From Microvelia longipes (lineage: Eukaryota > Arthropoda > Insecta > Hemiptera > Veliidae), in contig JACMZG010001863.1 in the NCBI GenBank assembly GCA_018340805.1, forward strand, positions 56,607,080 through 56,671,079: a stretch of 64,000 nt of DNA. Reading direction: 5' to 3'. Shown here piece after piece: positions 33,415-45,494 of this stretch (positions are counted from its first letter, which is position 1; every line of letters begins with the position of its first letter). The translations under genes were made by a program, and so were the position numbers. The notes under the pieces were generated by a model that worked only from the letters and a program-made list of their open reading frames with translations, searched no databases and had not been told where the DNA came from.

Positions 33415-33632
33415 CTACTTCGGACCGATTTTATTGGATTCGGCGCTCCAAAAAACATCGAAAACACCCTACTCGAAAATTATTTTTTACCGACAGTTAT
33501 TTTGGTTTCCTGTTATTTTTTATAATTTTTTCGACTTTTTGATCACTAAGAGTGACTTCGGACCGGGTTTATTCCATTAAGCACCCCAAAAACATATATA
33601 AAGACCTTTTTCGCGGCGAAAAATAATAACCT
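33415..33632. repeat. Two degenerate copies of a CTTCGGACCG repeat
   Basis: TACTTCGGACCGATTTTATT ... GGCGCTCCAAAAAACAT and GACTTCGGACCGGGTTTATT ... AGCACCCCAAAAACAT lie about 135 bp apart in direct orientation, inside an intron of the minus-strand gene. Confidence 0.65.
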
Positions 33633-33797
33633 TGAATTTTAACGATGTGTTGAAATCTTTGCTGACTCAGCAAACCGGGTTAATGAAGGTACAACAACCT
33701 GGTTTTCAAAAGGGATCATGTCCCCACCAAGTTTGATTTAAAAATATTAAACCGTTCGAGGGATGGCGTGTTTACATAATCCAGAAATACATGACGT

Positions 33798-33931
<134 letters not shown>

Positions 33932-34369
33932 TATATAAAATATGCCTGAGAATAATAATGATAACTTACAGATGGTGAAAAAAAGGAAGTGCGAGGATTT
34001 GGCGCGACAAGAGAGATAAGCGAAAGCGAAAGAGAATAAGGGAAAGCGATGAGCAATGATTAATCCCGAATTGGATATAGAAAAGTGTGTAAGGAAGCGG
34101 AGATTTAGTTAATACACTTCTTGCACAGAATGCAGCACCTGTCTATATCTACCTACCCTGACACCTAGCGTCACTCCACCACAACTAATATTTCAAACTA
34201 ACTATCAAAAATTATTATCAATGTTACCGATAAATATACACAATTTTTACATTATAAAAGTTTATACAAATTAAAAAACTAGTAAAGGGAGGATCGTACG
34301 GTGTACATCATCCTAGGGGGGGGGGGGTCCCCCAACAAGAAACCTAGTAATATAACTGAGTGAAATTAC

Positions 34370-34466
34370 CTTTTGATGTATCCTCTCCTTGTAGCTCTCA
34401 GACCTGTTGATAGCAGCTGGATTGGATTTATTCTTGGTAATACCATGGCTATGATACCCGTGACCA
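34370..34466 (-). CDS. Internal coding exon B of a host gene (minus strand)
   Basis: A 97-nt exon with acceptor CTGTTATGTTGCAG and donor CAAAAG|GTAATT. Its first base T completes a His codon with the CA left by exon A. The remaining 32 codons read GHGYHSHGITKNKSNPAAIN then RSESYKERIHQK, and it ends in phase 0, exactly as exon C needs. A Ser/Arg/Lys-rich, probably disordered and phosphorylatable region. The eleven-G run at 34316-34327 lies just downstream in the intron. Confidence 0.75.
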
Positions 34467-34469
34467 CTG

Positions 34470-35555
34470 CAACATAACAGATAACATGATAAGAAAACAT
34501 TCATATCTTTCCCAGAGTGGAATAGCAATATACAACCAGAAGAGACATGCGAAACATGACTAATTCTGATGACTGATTTTTTTTGTATCTAAAAGAAAGA
34601 AGTACTTCGGAACTGAAAGAAACTTGGCACATATGTTAGTCTATACATGGCTACATGCGTGCCAAATTTCAAATTGGATCGACATAATTTTTGGGAGCTT
34701 ATTCCACAATTTTTTTGTGGAATAAGCCAGCTCAATTCGCGATTCAAAGTCCGTAGCAGTGCCACCGTCGCTGATAAGAAATTGATAACGAAAGGGTGAT
34801 CGTTGTTAAAGTCCATATGGGATTCTCGGTTTTTCTCTATTTGTGACGATTATTTCTTTTAAATTTTTTATCAAAGTGCTTTAATTTAACTAATTTTAGG
34901 GCGTATGAACTCAGTAGAATCACAATTTCATTGAAAAATAGCGTTTTAATGGGTTGTCACGAGTATTTAAATTAAGTGATAAGAAGATGAAGATCATAAT
35001 ATAGTGTTTTATTTATTAATTGTTAATTGATGTTACTTTTAAAAATTTTAGTTTGCACAAATTACCATTTAATTGCATTAAATTGTTTAAATTAGTTGTA
35101 ACAGGTATTTAAATTAACTGATAAGAAGCCGATTTTCACTGTAATGGTGTTTTAATTTATTAATAAATTTTATTTACGCACTAAAATAATTAATAACTCA
35201 ATAAATTCACTTTTTGTAAAATGTTGGTTTAAATTATCCGTTTAGGTTTTATTATTTCTGGGTTAAATTGGACAAATCAAAGTCTTTAGTGATAAGAACC
35301 TGATTCTATATTTAAAATCCTGGAATAATCGAAATATTTATTTATGAAATATTTGCAATTTTTTTAGCACCGACGGTCGTTCTAATAATTTTCATCACAT
35401 TTATCACAAATTAACAAACAATAAATAAATAAAAGAAGAATTTTTATCGGCTCCCATGCTAATCCTATGATAAAAAAATTTTTGATCACCCTTTCGTTTT
35501 CCCGCCATTGGTATTGCCAACCTTACAACTATCTCTTTGAATCGCGAATATTATT
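34470..35555. other. Intron of the minus-strand gene, nothing recognised
   Basis: AT-rich. The stretch GAAACTTGGCACATATGTTA near 34619 resembles common intronic repeats (compare 60290-60310). No exon found. Confidence 0.4.
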
Positions 35556-35559
35556 TATA

Positions 35560-35965
35560 TGTGGACTTCGTCAAATCCATCTATAAATGGACTTGGTCTA
35601 GGCCTCTATAGACGAACATAGTCAAGTCCCTATATAGATTAAGTCAGCAAAGCCATCTATAGTGGACTAAGTCAAGGCCACCAAACATGGACTTAGCCAT
35701 GATCATCTATAGATAGACTTAGTCAAGGCCTCTAAGATGGACTTAGCCAAGATCCTTTTTAAATGGACTTCGTCAAAGCCATCTATAGTGGACTTAGTCA
35801 AGGCCTCTAAAGATGGACTTGGTCAAGATCCTCTATAGATAGACTTAGTCAAGGCCTCTATAGGTGGACTTAGCATGAAACATTCTACAGTTGTACTTCG
35901 TCAAAGATTTAGATAGATGAAATAGGTCAAAGCCTTAATTGGAATTGGTACAAGTCCTCTATAAT
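35560..35965. repeat. About 30-bp degenerate minisatellite
   Basis: About twelve units of CTCTATAGATGGACTTAGTC plus AAGGC(C/A), diverged. Confidence 0.85.
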
Positions 35966-36307
35966 GGATCTTAGTCAACTCCACCAGATCTCTATTAAAG
36001 GATTTATTTTTATTACACTTAACTTTTAAAGCTAAACAATGTATAAGGAATAAATTGATAAGCATATTTCTTATTAATTGTTAGATATTATTATTAGGGA
36101 TTAAGATTCATTAGAGTTTAAGGATATTATCAGGGATTAATCCCTAAAAAGAGTCGGTGTGATTCGAGGTATTATAGGACACAAATGGTACTTTTATAGA
36201 TGAATTAATCTGATCTGGTTAAATTGTTGTTATATAATAATATAACCCTATATTATTGTTGTTTTTATTTATTAAACCCAATAATAGGGTTTAATAAATA
36301 AAAAAAA

Positions 36308-36628
36308 ACATAGAGATATATACTAGAGGGGGCATAGCCTATCTTAATACATTGAAAGGCCTCAAACATCTTTTTGGGACACTCAAGGGCTCTGTGTAAC
36401 CTCATTGAAACCTCCTTCAAGAGTAAGTTAAGGTCATAATAAATCTATTGTTTTCGGCTCCCCGCACATATTTTTGTGTTTTGATTTGTATTTTTAACAT
36501 TCCTCTATATAAGTTACAGTAATTTGTACTGATTATTTGATTACATTTTAAGCGGAGGTGGTCAGGTTACTTTTTCGATGTTTTAAAATTCAACCAATAG
36601 GGCCCCTCTATTAATAATATCTCTATGA
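36308..36628 (+). mobile_element. MITE, CATAGAGATAT family, full length
   Basis: Starts CATAGAGATATATACTAGAG and ends with the inverse CCTCTATTAATAATATCTCTATG, 320 bp, non-coding. Internal landmarks are AGGCCTCAAACATCTTTTTG, GGGCTCTGTGTAACCTCATT and TCAGGTTACTTTTTCGATG. Related copies are at 2.4, 31.2, 55.0, 55.3 and 59.1 kb. Confidence 0.85.
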
Positions 36629-36984
36629 AAAAAAATCGTAAAATTAATTGCCCCCCTATAAAGATGGCAATAGAGATGATAGGAGATAAGTTCCTTAGAA
36701 TAGTTGTTATAATTAAGACACTCTCACCGTATCGCAATATACATAATCTCTTCAACTTCGTAACTCAAAATACTTGGTTGAAATGCTATAAATCATATCG
36801 AACATAGATCACAATAGAATTCAAGGAAGTAAAAGTACCAACAGAATATTTATATTTTACAGCTATGGTCCCAGTGCATACACATGGGAAAAATAAACTG
36901 ATTTACACGACGTTCACTATTAAAAACAATATGATGAGATAAATAATAAAGAAAATGACTAATAATATAGAGGAATTTTAATTT

Positions 36985-36998
36985 ACATACATACATAC

Positions 36999-37070
<72 letters not shown>

Positions 37071-37105
37071 ACACCACACACACACACACACACACCACAC
37101 ACATT
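36985..37105. repeat. (TACA)n(TA)n(CA)n compound microsatellite
   Basis: TACATACATACA, then TA alternation, then CA alternation. Confidence 0.95.
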
Positions 37106-37279
37106 ATGACTTTAATAAGTAATGAAGTTAATAAGTATTCCTATAGGTGTGCTAGCGTGCTTTATAATTTGTAAGCCTTGATGAAAAGCGGAAAAGTAAT
37201 ATTAATTATAAAAGTTAAATCTTTTTTAGGGACAACGGTGAAAAAAAGGAACTCTGAAAGTTTTGTTTAAATATTAAGT

Positions 37280-37425
37280 CTAATTTAATAAATTAAACTT
37301 ATTTAATATGTAAGAGATTAAACATATTTAATAATTAATATTAAACATATTTAATAATTAATATTAAACATATTTAATATGCAATAGATTAAACATATTT
37401 AATAAGTAATAGATTAATCAATTAT
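37280..37425. repeat. Short AT-rich tandem repeats
   Basis: Five or six copies of ATTAAACATATTTAATAATT with variants. Confidence 0.8.
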
Positions 37426-37804
37426 GTGTATTAACATTAATGGATGTAAAAATTTAATACTGTTTATCTACAGCACAGTCCATAACTAATTTCTTTCATT
37501 AAGAAGAAAATAGAATGAAGAGGAAAAATCGATTTTTATAAAAAAGGTATGTGATAAGATTTCACTGTGTGTTTCACCCGCTAGTTAGCATTCCCGCCAC
37601 AAAGTTGGAATACAAGTTAGTTTAGTTTGGAGTCAGGGTCCAAATTTGAGTCGAGGAAATAGTTACAGTGTTGCCAACACATTTATTTATTAGACAAAAT
37701 ATTTTCTACTCTGAACTCGGCAACACTGAATGGTTTAATTTTATTAAGCCTTTCTGAGATGTATTGGCACTTAGGTGCGATAAGACACCAAGGACCCATA
37801 ATAA

Positions 37805-38372
37805 AGGGATAACGCCTTAGAATAATACTATATATAGAAAGAGCACAGGACCGTAAACACAATGTAATTCCACTGATAACACGAAAGCCGGTTGACTGGT
37901 GCACCTAAGTAATGCTGCCAACCTGACAACAAAACATTATTTTAAATATTTGTCATAAATATCTATTAATGAAGAAAGATCGTAAAGAACAAATATAATA
38001 ACTTAAAACACCTGCTGAGTATTTAATAAAACTGGTCTTAGATGGCAAAAGGGTGGCGGAATACAAGAATCTACATTTAGTTGACGAGGACTACTTTTTA
38101 TATATAATTTTAATAAATACGTTAAACTACAATTTAAAATGCTTTAAATATTGTAATGCATCGATATTTATATTAGTATTTTATGAATAATCAATCATTA
38201 ATTAATAATTAAACATAATAATTCAGAAACCGGAAGTATTGCCAACTTTTTTTAGAAAATTGTATATTGTTAGGGTGGCAGCATTACTTAGGTGCACCAG
38301 TGAACCGGCTTTCGTGTTATCAGTAGTGCTCCTTCTATATATAGTATTATTCTAAGGATAACGCGCTAAGTC
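37805..38372. mobile_element. Inverted-repeat element with about 100-bp arms
   Basis: Left arm 37805-37920 (GGATAACGCCTTAGAATAAT, CTATATATAG, GATAACACGAAAGCCGGTTG, GGTGCACCTAAGTAATGCTG) is inverted at 38272-38372. The right arm lacks a 26-bp stretch. The internal 350 bp is AT-rich and non-coding. It lies in the first recognised intron of the minus-strand gene. Confidence 0.8.
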
Positions 38373-38374
38373 AA

Positions 38375-39010
38375 TTTGCCATATCACTAAATGTGACTTC
38401 GATGATGTTAAAGGAATAGAGAAGAACCAATCAAAAAGCATACGTCAAAAACAAACTACACATGCTAGGTACTAACTGCACATCCTTGCAATAATTAAAT
38501 TATCTATGAAGGTCTTAAATTTAGAGTAAAACTTGCCTTCCTAAGAAAAGTTTCTCAGAGTGGGTTATAAACAAATAGTGCAAAGTCATGCACTTTATTT
38601 TAGGTTTTATCATCTCGTGTCTAAATATTTTTATAAAAAATAATAAAGGTTGGTAATTTAAATGTTCTATTTGAACCAATATATGTTAAACCCGTCTTAT
38701 CCATGTTTCGTAACCTGGGTTTTGGACATTTGCTATAACATTGCAAGGCAAGGTAAGTTTGCTCTTTTTTCTCTATCTCATAAAACGTTCATGGTGTGAG
38801 AAAAGTTCCCTTATCGCGTCATCCTTATTATTTAATTTCTATTAGGAAAAATTAATAAGTTTATAACAAATGTTAGTTTGAAAAAACGTCTATAACTTAC
38901 ACATAAACGATAATCTAATTTGGTCTGACTTCCGCCCCGCTATGCCTCCCATCCCACTAGCCATTTTTTTGCAAAAGAAAATTAGTTAAAAGAAAACTTA
39001 AAGAATGACT
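38375..39010. other. Intron of the minus-strand gene, nothing recognised
   Basis: No further exon or repeat identified. Confidence 0.4.
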
Positions 39011-39013
39011 CAC

Positions 39014-39194
39014 TGAGTTGTGGTAGCAGAAGGTAGATCGTGGGTAGGAGGAACTCGGTCAGGTGAATTACTATCTAAATTAAATAAATTATCCCTAATT
39101 TTGGCTGATGACTCTTCTCTCAACGTGTCTGGTCTCTTCTCGTTCCTACCACCTCCACCACTACCACCTCCTCCAACGGCACTGCTCCTTTCAC
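39014..39194 (-). CDS. Internal coding exon A of a host gene (minus strand)
   Basis: A 181-nt exon with acceptor TTTTTTTTCACAG and donor ACTCA|GTGAGT. It carries two bases completing a codon, 59 codons and two bases (CA) that join exon B in phase. It reads ERSSAVGGGGSGGGG, RNEKRPDTLREESSAKIRDN, then LFNLDSNSPDRVPPTHDLPS and ATTT. The glycine-rich start followed by a charged, Ser/Pro-rich stretch points to a disordered region of a larger cytoplasmic protein, perhaps a scaffold or signalling regulator. Open frames on the opposite strand here (PPPPLPPPP) are the complement of the glycine codons. Three exons with matching phases make the gene real, but I cannot name it. Confidence 0.75.
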
Positions 39195-39199
39195 CTGTG

Positions 39200-41505
39200 A
39201 AAAAAAATCAGAAATGAATAATTAGCATCACCAATAGAATTAAAAGCAATAATAAACAAAGCAGAGTAGCGAAGTCGAGCTTCTTTAGCCGACTCCGAAG
39301 TAAGACATTTTTTGCCCAGATCCGATTATTTTATTTTGTTAGTAAATTCTTTGTCTGTAAGCGAAAATTTATAAACTATAACAAAGATTTTTTTTCTTAT
39401 TAATAATATGAAATATTATATATAACATAATAATACACACACATAAGTTCATAAGTTTCAAGAAGCATCATTAGCTCTGATCGGAATGAAACTTGTCAGA
39501 ACGCTTTATCTTATGGAGCTATTTTTTAGGAGTTGAGTTATGAATGGAATGACAAGTTTATCTAAGACACATTAGATACATCTTACTATGACTAGCATTT
39601 CCTACGACAAGACTAGTAAATCGTTTTAGTCAATTGGCATATATTGAAGTTAAAGGAAGGAAGTAGGAAAGGCTAAGGATATTATGTAAAAGCACCTTAT
39701 CAAGTGTTTATGTATAAGTTAAATATACTAAGCACCAGGTATAAGACAGGTGCAAGTACCCTCTATAATTGACACGTGTCTTACCACCTGTTAATTCTAC
39801 TTGTTGCATTTTTGCTTTGTTACTCCTCTGTCGTCATCGTCCATTATGTATTCATCTATTTTCGTTTTATAATTTTTAAACAAATTAAAAGCTGTGGTGC
39901 TTCGAGGCCTCTAGGCCGCTAAGCAGAGAAATTTTTTGCCGTCATTATTGTCAGTAAATGACATCACAAAAATTTCATAGACAAAAGGGAATTTGTACCA
40001 ATTTTCATTTCGATTGGAGAAAGCGTCTAAAAGTTATTGTGTGTCATAGAAATGCCTAGGAACAAAAATCTCGTACCAGGAGGGACTTGGCCCCTCCTGG
40101 AAAAATATCGTCCCTAGTGACGAAGTAGTTTTCTGTGTTAGTCCTTTAAAGGTGTGTGAAATGCTGCCCTTCTGGAATAGGTTTTGCTCCCCCTTCAAGT
40201 TCTGGATGTCCGAGGGGCTGTAGTGAGTCCCCCTTTTTAAAAATTGTACCTCTCTCCCTCCATGATCTCAACCTCATAAGCTTTCCTTTGGAAATTCGCT
40301 TAAAATAGGAATTCGACTTTATCCATTAAAATGATATTCCCTTTTCTATTGCAGAATATAGGACAATATGTTTTCAGTTTAGTAGCTATATGAACAACTA
40401 AGATCCTGGACGGTTAGTTAAAATTATAGGAACTGAATCTTGATTGAATCTGAATTGTCTGAATCTTGATTATTTAAATTCCACTATAATTCTATCCTTC
40501 TTTATAAATTTATTTAGAACATCTCAAAAATGTTAAAGAATAGTTCGCAACACTTAAAAGGATCTGTTCGTGTGTTATCATAATTAACGTATGTTTGATA
40601 GATCAGATCGTAAGATACTATCAACACATTATTCTTAGGACATGTTAAATATAAGGATGATGTACCGCAGATGTGAAATTAGTCCGAATTAGTTGCTACA
40701 GTGTGAATACGATATGATGACATTATACGAGTTCAAATTAAAACTGTAATGTAAATTACATCTCTCTAGTTGTAATAATTAGCTCAGTTAATGAACGCAC
40801 GTCATCTTTCGGATACCCGAATATAGTATAATTTGACTCGGACAATTAGATTCTATATTTAGTCATTAACTGGATCTCTGGCGGATTTTCGGACTCATGG
40901 AGTACCTGTTGATCGACCGAAAAAAGAGCTACATGGCGTACCAACTGAACGACCGACATTAGGAGCTACATGACGTACTTACTAATTGACAGCTATATGG
41001 CGGACCTATTCATCAACCTGTAACATATACTATATCGCTATGGTCACGACTCTAACCCTGACTTGGATTGGTTGATAAAAGTAATTGCACAAGAGAAATC
41101 TAAGAATTTAACAAATAACTATATACTTATAAGAACTGTTACATAATTCGACATTTGTCATAAGCGATGGCGGACGTAATTTTATGAACCTCCATTCCAG
41201 AAGAGCCTCAGGTAGGGACCCGGAAGAGCAAAATGGGCCATGCTGGTAATTTTTAAAAAGCATAAAGGGTAACAGCAGGAGCTAATGTAAGTCTGCACTA
41301 TATTAACAGTCCTAAATCTTTTTGTGATGAATAAATTTTATAATTTCAGAACTAGATCTAAGAGTAGTTTATAGGTAATATAGTTATAACTAGACTATAT
41401 TTTAGTTCCTAGTTTCGGCACTCATTGTTAAGCATTCTAAAACCCTAAGGGACCTGGTGAAAGGGTCTTAATGATTGTTCATAGACTAATGAGGGTTATT
41501 CCCCC
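39200..41505. other. Intron or intergenic, no exon confirmed
   Basis: A minus-strand stretch near 39790-39860 translates as YKTKIDEYIMDDDDRGVTK, but its splice signals are weak. A degenerate ribozyme-repeat fragment is listed separately. Confidence 0.4.
41135..41200 (-). repeat. Degenerate fragment of the ribozyme repeat
   Basis: GAACTGTTACATAATTCGAC then ATTTGTCATAAGCGATGGC aligns with the minus-strand unit segment GAACTGTTCCATCATTCGAC, ATTCGTCATACTTGATGGC. The ribozyme region is not preserved. Confidence 0.5.
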
Positions 41506-41507
41506 AG

Positions 41508-42090
41508 CTTGGATTCATATTTTTGTGTGAGTGAAGGGTCTTGTAGATTCAATCCCAGCTTGGATTCATATTTTTGTGTGAGTGAAGGATCTTGTAGATT
41601 CAATCCCAGCTTGGATTCATATTTTTGTGTGAGTGAAGGATCTTGTAGATTCAATCCCAGCTTGGATTCATATTTTTGTGTGAGGGAAGGGTCTTGTAGA
41701 TTCAATCCCAGCTTGGATTCATATTTTTGTGTAAGTGAAGGGTCTAGTGGATTCAATCCCAGCTTGGATTCATATTTTTGTGTGAGTGAAGGGTCTTGTA
41801 GATTCAATCCCAGCTTGGATTCATATTTTTGTGTAAGTGAAGGGTCTTGTAGATTCAATCCAGCTTGGATTCATATTTTTGTGTGAGGTGAAGGGTCTAG
41901 TGGATTCAATCCCAGCTTGGATTCATATTTTTGTGTGAGTGAAGGGTCTTGTAGATTCAATCCCAGCTTGGATTCATATTTTTGTGTAAGTGAAGGTTGG
42001 TAGATTCAATCCCAGCTTGGATTCATATTTTTGTGTAAGTGAAGGGTCTTTTAGACGTAGATTCAATCCCAGCTTGGATTCATATGTTTG
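41508..42090. repeat. 51-bp minisatellite
   Basis: About eleven units of CTTGGATTCATATTTTTGTG plus TGAGTGAAGGGTCTTGTAGA and TTCAATCCCAG, more than 90% alike by eye. Because 51 is a multiple of 3, both strands stay open for about 120 codons, which is not evidence of coding. Confidence 0.95.
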
Positions 42091-42099
42091 TAATATTAA

Positions 42100-43248
42100 G
42101 ATATTTCTGGTAAATAATGGTTCAGGATAATAATGAGAGTTGATTCAATGTGCTCTCTTGGTTACGGTAATAGTCAAAGACAAGTGGTTCCTTGCTCCTA
42201 CTACTACTGCTATTCAATTTGGGGTTCACTTTATTATAAAGTTGAATGGTTCTACCCCCACCACTTGTTAAAAATAAATAATGCACTTGTTAAAAATAAG
42301 TATAATTGCTTGTTTAAAGCGTAAATACTGACTTGGGAGAGAATGATAAACACACCACACATGTTGCCATGTCATACTACAAACATATCGTGAGTCACAT
42401 CCTTTATGTTTTTCATTTATTAATGCATTCATTCCTTTCCCTATTATTGAATTAAATTTCGCTTTTAAAATTGTGCATATCGAAATCTAAGATTTCGTAA
42501 ATCTTAGATTAAGTAAATCTAAAATTAATACAACAATACCTAAAATAAATATAAGTTTATCTTAATAAGTCATATTTATAAAGTATTAAATTGAAAGAAG
42601 GAACCTGATATAAGAATAAAATTGTTGACAAAGTTTTATATTTAATGACTCTAAATAATGATTATACAGACTTAAACTTTTTATTGAAAAAATAGTAATG
42701 TAGTTGCATTAACACTCTAAAATATTCGTTTTTTAAGACCCCCTGAGTAGTTCTTACTAAGTGGTCTATCAGTGTACGTGTGTGTATTATTTATCAGATA
42801 GCAGTTTTTACTTTTAAAGGGATACACTGTTTCTTTAAACTTGACACAGAAATTAGTGGGTTGACAACATTAGTTTAGTATCGTAGATTGCCTAAAAAGT
42901 TGTAGGAAGTACAAGTACCGTACTTGTATAAGTGTACTACCGGTACAAAATAGTATTAACTCTTGTTTAATTCAAAGTTAAAAGCTAGAAGGTGGTGAGT
43001 TTCTTTTATTGACGTAATTTAGTGGTTTTGGGACGGAAGTGACATTTTATACAGACAAAGCTACCTAAAGCTAGTATTAGTTCCCTGCTTGTGTTCAACA
43101 ATTTTTCTAGCGTAGTGTTTTCTTCTCTTGAGATAATTTTTAGTGAACATTTTTTACAAAATTGCACCTTATGACATCGATGGTATTTGGCATTGAGGAC
43201 TCTATTCGGAATTGAGGGTTTAATTTAGCATTGGGAGGACCCTATTAG

Positions 43249-43250
<2 letters not shown>
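42100..43250. other. AT-rich spacer, nothing recognised
   Basis: Includes a short hairpin GAAATCTAAGATTTC and related TAAATCTAA repeats at about 42480-42525. Confidence 0.4.
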
Positions 43251-43253
<3 letters not shown>

Positions 43254-43307
<54 letters not shown>

Positions 43308-43308
43308 A

Positions 43309-43375
<67 letters not shown>
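43254..43375. repeat. (CA)n(TA)n compound microsatellite
   Basis: CA alternation 43254-43305, then interrupted TA alternation. Confidence 0.95.
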
Positions 43376-43376
<1 letters not shown>

Positions 43377-43379
43377 CAT

Positions 43380-43490
43380 TTTTTCCCACAACTCAACTCA
43401 GGTAATCGGTCAGTAAATGAAGACAAATTTCACTTAAGCCGACGTTTCGGTAACTTTATTACGCTACCATCATTCAGGGCGAACTAAAAT

Positions 43491-43544
<54 letters not shown>

Positions 43545-43555
43545 TTATATATATC
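43380..43555. repeat. CGACGTTTCGG element and (TA)n
   Basis: GCCGACGTTTCGGTAACTTT ... GCTACCATCATTCAGG, on the minus strand CTGAATGATGGTAGC then GTTACCGAAACGTCGG, forms a hairpin. It sits between two TA tracts (the second at 43495-43555). Confidence 0.6.
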
Positions 43556-43559
43556 ACAT

Positions 43560-45055
43560 ACAATCAACAATATATGCATGATCAGGGAATTCCTTCATTC
43601 CCAAAAATCCATCCCCCCCGTCTGTGACCCGAACCTTATAAGCTAATTTTTTATTCGAAAATTTGCCAAAATAGGTAGAAAGGGAGAGACAGAAAATTGA
43701 ACCTTGGAGCCTGGCTGCTTGGAATAGGGTTCGCACAGAAGTCCCGTCCCTTGTGTGTTAATTTTTGTTTCGTATTATTAATTGTTGTAAAACCATATTT
43801 TATTACCTTAACATAAGACAACTTGTTGACAAGTCATTCCAAGCAACAAAAACAATCTTGCGTCATTTTCTGAAGGAAATTCGCTAAAAACGGAAAAAAT
43901 TGTCTCGTTGTGCCAAAGCCACATTAAATAGCTTTTCTTGTTGGAATCACAGGATATAACACTGAAATATAAACTATGTTCTGTCTATTTGCCAATAAAA
44001 GCCAACTCATGCTGCTCTACCTAAGTCTTTATTTTCAACTCATTCCCTCGTTTTTCAGCTTTTATTAAAAACAAATGCTTTTATTTATTCAGATAAAATC
44101 AAGCTGGAGTTTTGTACTAGTAATATCGTGCTGTGCTATATTAGTTTAATACTACTACTCTCCTGAATTCCAAATTTATAATTTTGCATAATTGTAATAG
44201 TGCTGAGCAAATTATAATAATGCAATTATAATTTACATTGTTTTCAATGATTTCAAATTATTGATCGACATAAACAGTTATAAGTCATTACAACGAATGA
44301 AATTAAAATAACATAAAACAACTGAAACAACAATTAGAAAAGAAAATATTGCAATGATAAAAAGAAAATTAAATTTAAATTTAGAGGATAGTAAAAACAT
44401 GTTGTGAACGTGTTTTTATTTCATTCAACTGTTTTGTGTTAGTATTGGAATGTAAACAACGGGCAAAGATTTGTTTATAAACTCCTTACCTACAGTTTTC
44501 TTTTATTGCAGTGTATAACCGTGGGGATGGGGTGGCCAGAAAATGTGGAAATTTCACATACGAAGCTTTTGTATTCGATACCGGTTCAAGCGTATCGGTT
44601 TGCTAAATACCAATTACGCTTTTAGCGAATTTTCACCGAAAAATTTAACTTATGAGTTAAATTCAGATGACGGAGTGGAGGAGGGAGGGAAAATCAATTT
44701 TAATTAGAATATATGTCTTCATGCATATCTTACAAAAAAAACATTATATCATTTATAAAAAAGAAATTATTGGAAATAAAAACATTTCGTCAAAAAGTAT
44801 AAACAAATCAATTATGGGAGGAGACATTTAAAGTAAATTTTATATTAAAATTTAATCAAATTGTCAAGTTGGAAATTATTGAGAAATTAAATTGTTTATT
44901 GAATCTTAAAATTGGAGCCAATTACATTTAGCCGTCCGTACAAACTAAGAAATTTAGAAACTGGGTTAACTTTAAATTTATGTTTACGACGTTTAAAGAT
45001 AGAACATCTCTTGGGAGTTTTACTTTAAAAAGCTTCAAAATATTTCTTGTTAACA
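43560..45055. other. AT-rich spacer with copies of an ATTCGCTAAAA motif
   Basis: GAAAATTTGCCAAAATAGG (43660), GGAAATTCGCTAAAAACGG (43874) and TTTTAGCGAATTTTCACC (44613) belong to a short dispersed repeat found across the window. No gene is called. Confidence 0.4.
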
Positions 45056-45064
45056 TAGAATGTA

Positions 45065-45425
45065 AAGAATACGAGACCAAGATAGTATCCTTAAACAAAG
45101 AGCAAGGACCACGATAGTAGACCTAAACAAAGAGCAAGGAACACGATAGTAGACCTAAACAAAGAGCAATGAATATGATAGTAGACCTAAACAAAGAGCA
45201 AGGAACATGATAGTAGACCTAAACAAAAAGCAAGGAACATGATAGTAGACCTTAACAAAGAGCAAGGAACACGATAGTAGACCTAAACAAAGAGCAAGGA
45301 ACATGATAGTAGACCTAAACAAAGAGCAAGGACCACATAGTAGACTTAAGCAAGTATACTACGACTAGAGCTAGTATACTACGGCTAGGGATAGTATACT
45401 ACGTCTAGGGATAGTATACTACAGC
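45065..45425. repeat. 32-bp minisatellite followed by 21-bp repeats
   Basis: Eight to nine units of GATAGTAGACCTAAACAAAG plus AGCAAGGAACA(C/T), then four units of TAGTATACTACGNCTAGGGA. Confidence 0.9.
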
Positions 45426-45491
45426 TTTCGTTGGATCACTTATATGTTAAGCAGCATCGAGCGAAGTCAGTGCTTAGATGGATGATCTCTA
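45424..45491 (+). pseudogene. 5S rRNA-derived fragment
   Basis: CGTTGGATCACTTATATGTT, AAGCAGCATCGAGCG, AGTCAGTGCTTAGATGGATG, ATCTCTAGGAA matches, in order, the middle of eukaryotic 5S rRNA: the CGATCACCGAAGTTAAGCAGC region, the GTCAGTACTTGGATGG region and the CTGGGAA that follows. The span corresponds roughly to 5S positions 30-105 and includes the box A/IE/box C promoter region in degenerate form. The 5' and 3' ends of the gene are absent. It is either a 5S pseudogene or part of a 5S-derived SINE. Confidence 0.7.
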
Positions 45492-45494
45492 GGA

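Noticed and set aside
39020..39217. Plus-strand frame with a proline run (PPPPLPPPP)
   Set aside because: It is the complement of the glycine codons of the minus-strand exon, which has good splice sites and phase.
41496..41886. Open frames of 120 and 125 codons on opposite strands with 17-residue repeats
   Set aside because: They result from a 51-bp minisatellite whose period is a multiple of three. Both strands are open for the same reason.
44505..44610. Plus-strand exon after TTTTATTGCAG with a peptide containing FVFDTGSS, like an aspartic protease active site
   Set aside because: The frame stops soon after, no further protease sequence is nearby, and the 3' part belongs to the dispersed ATTCGCTAAAA repeat. 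Chance resemblance is more likely.
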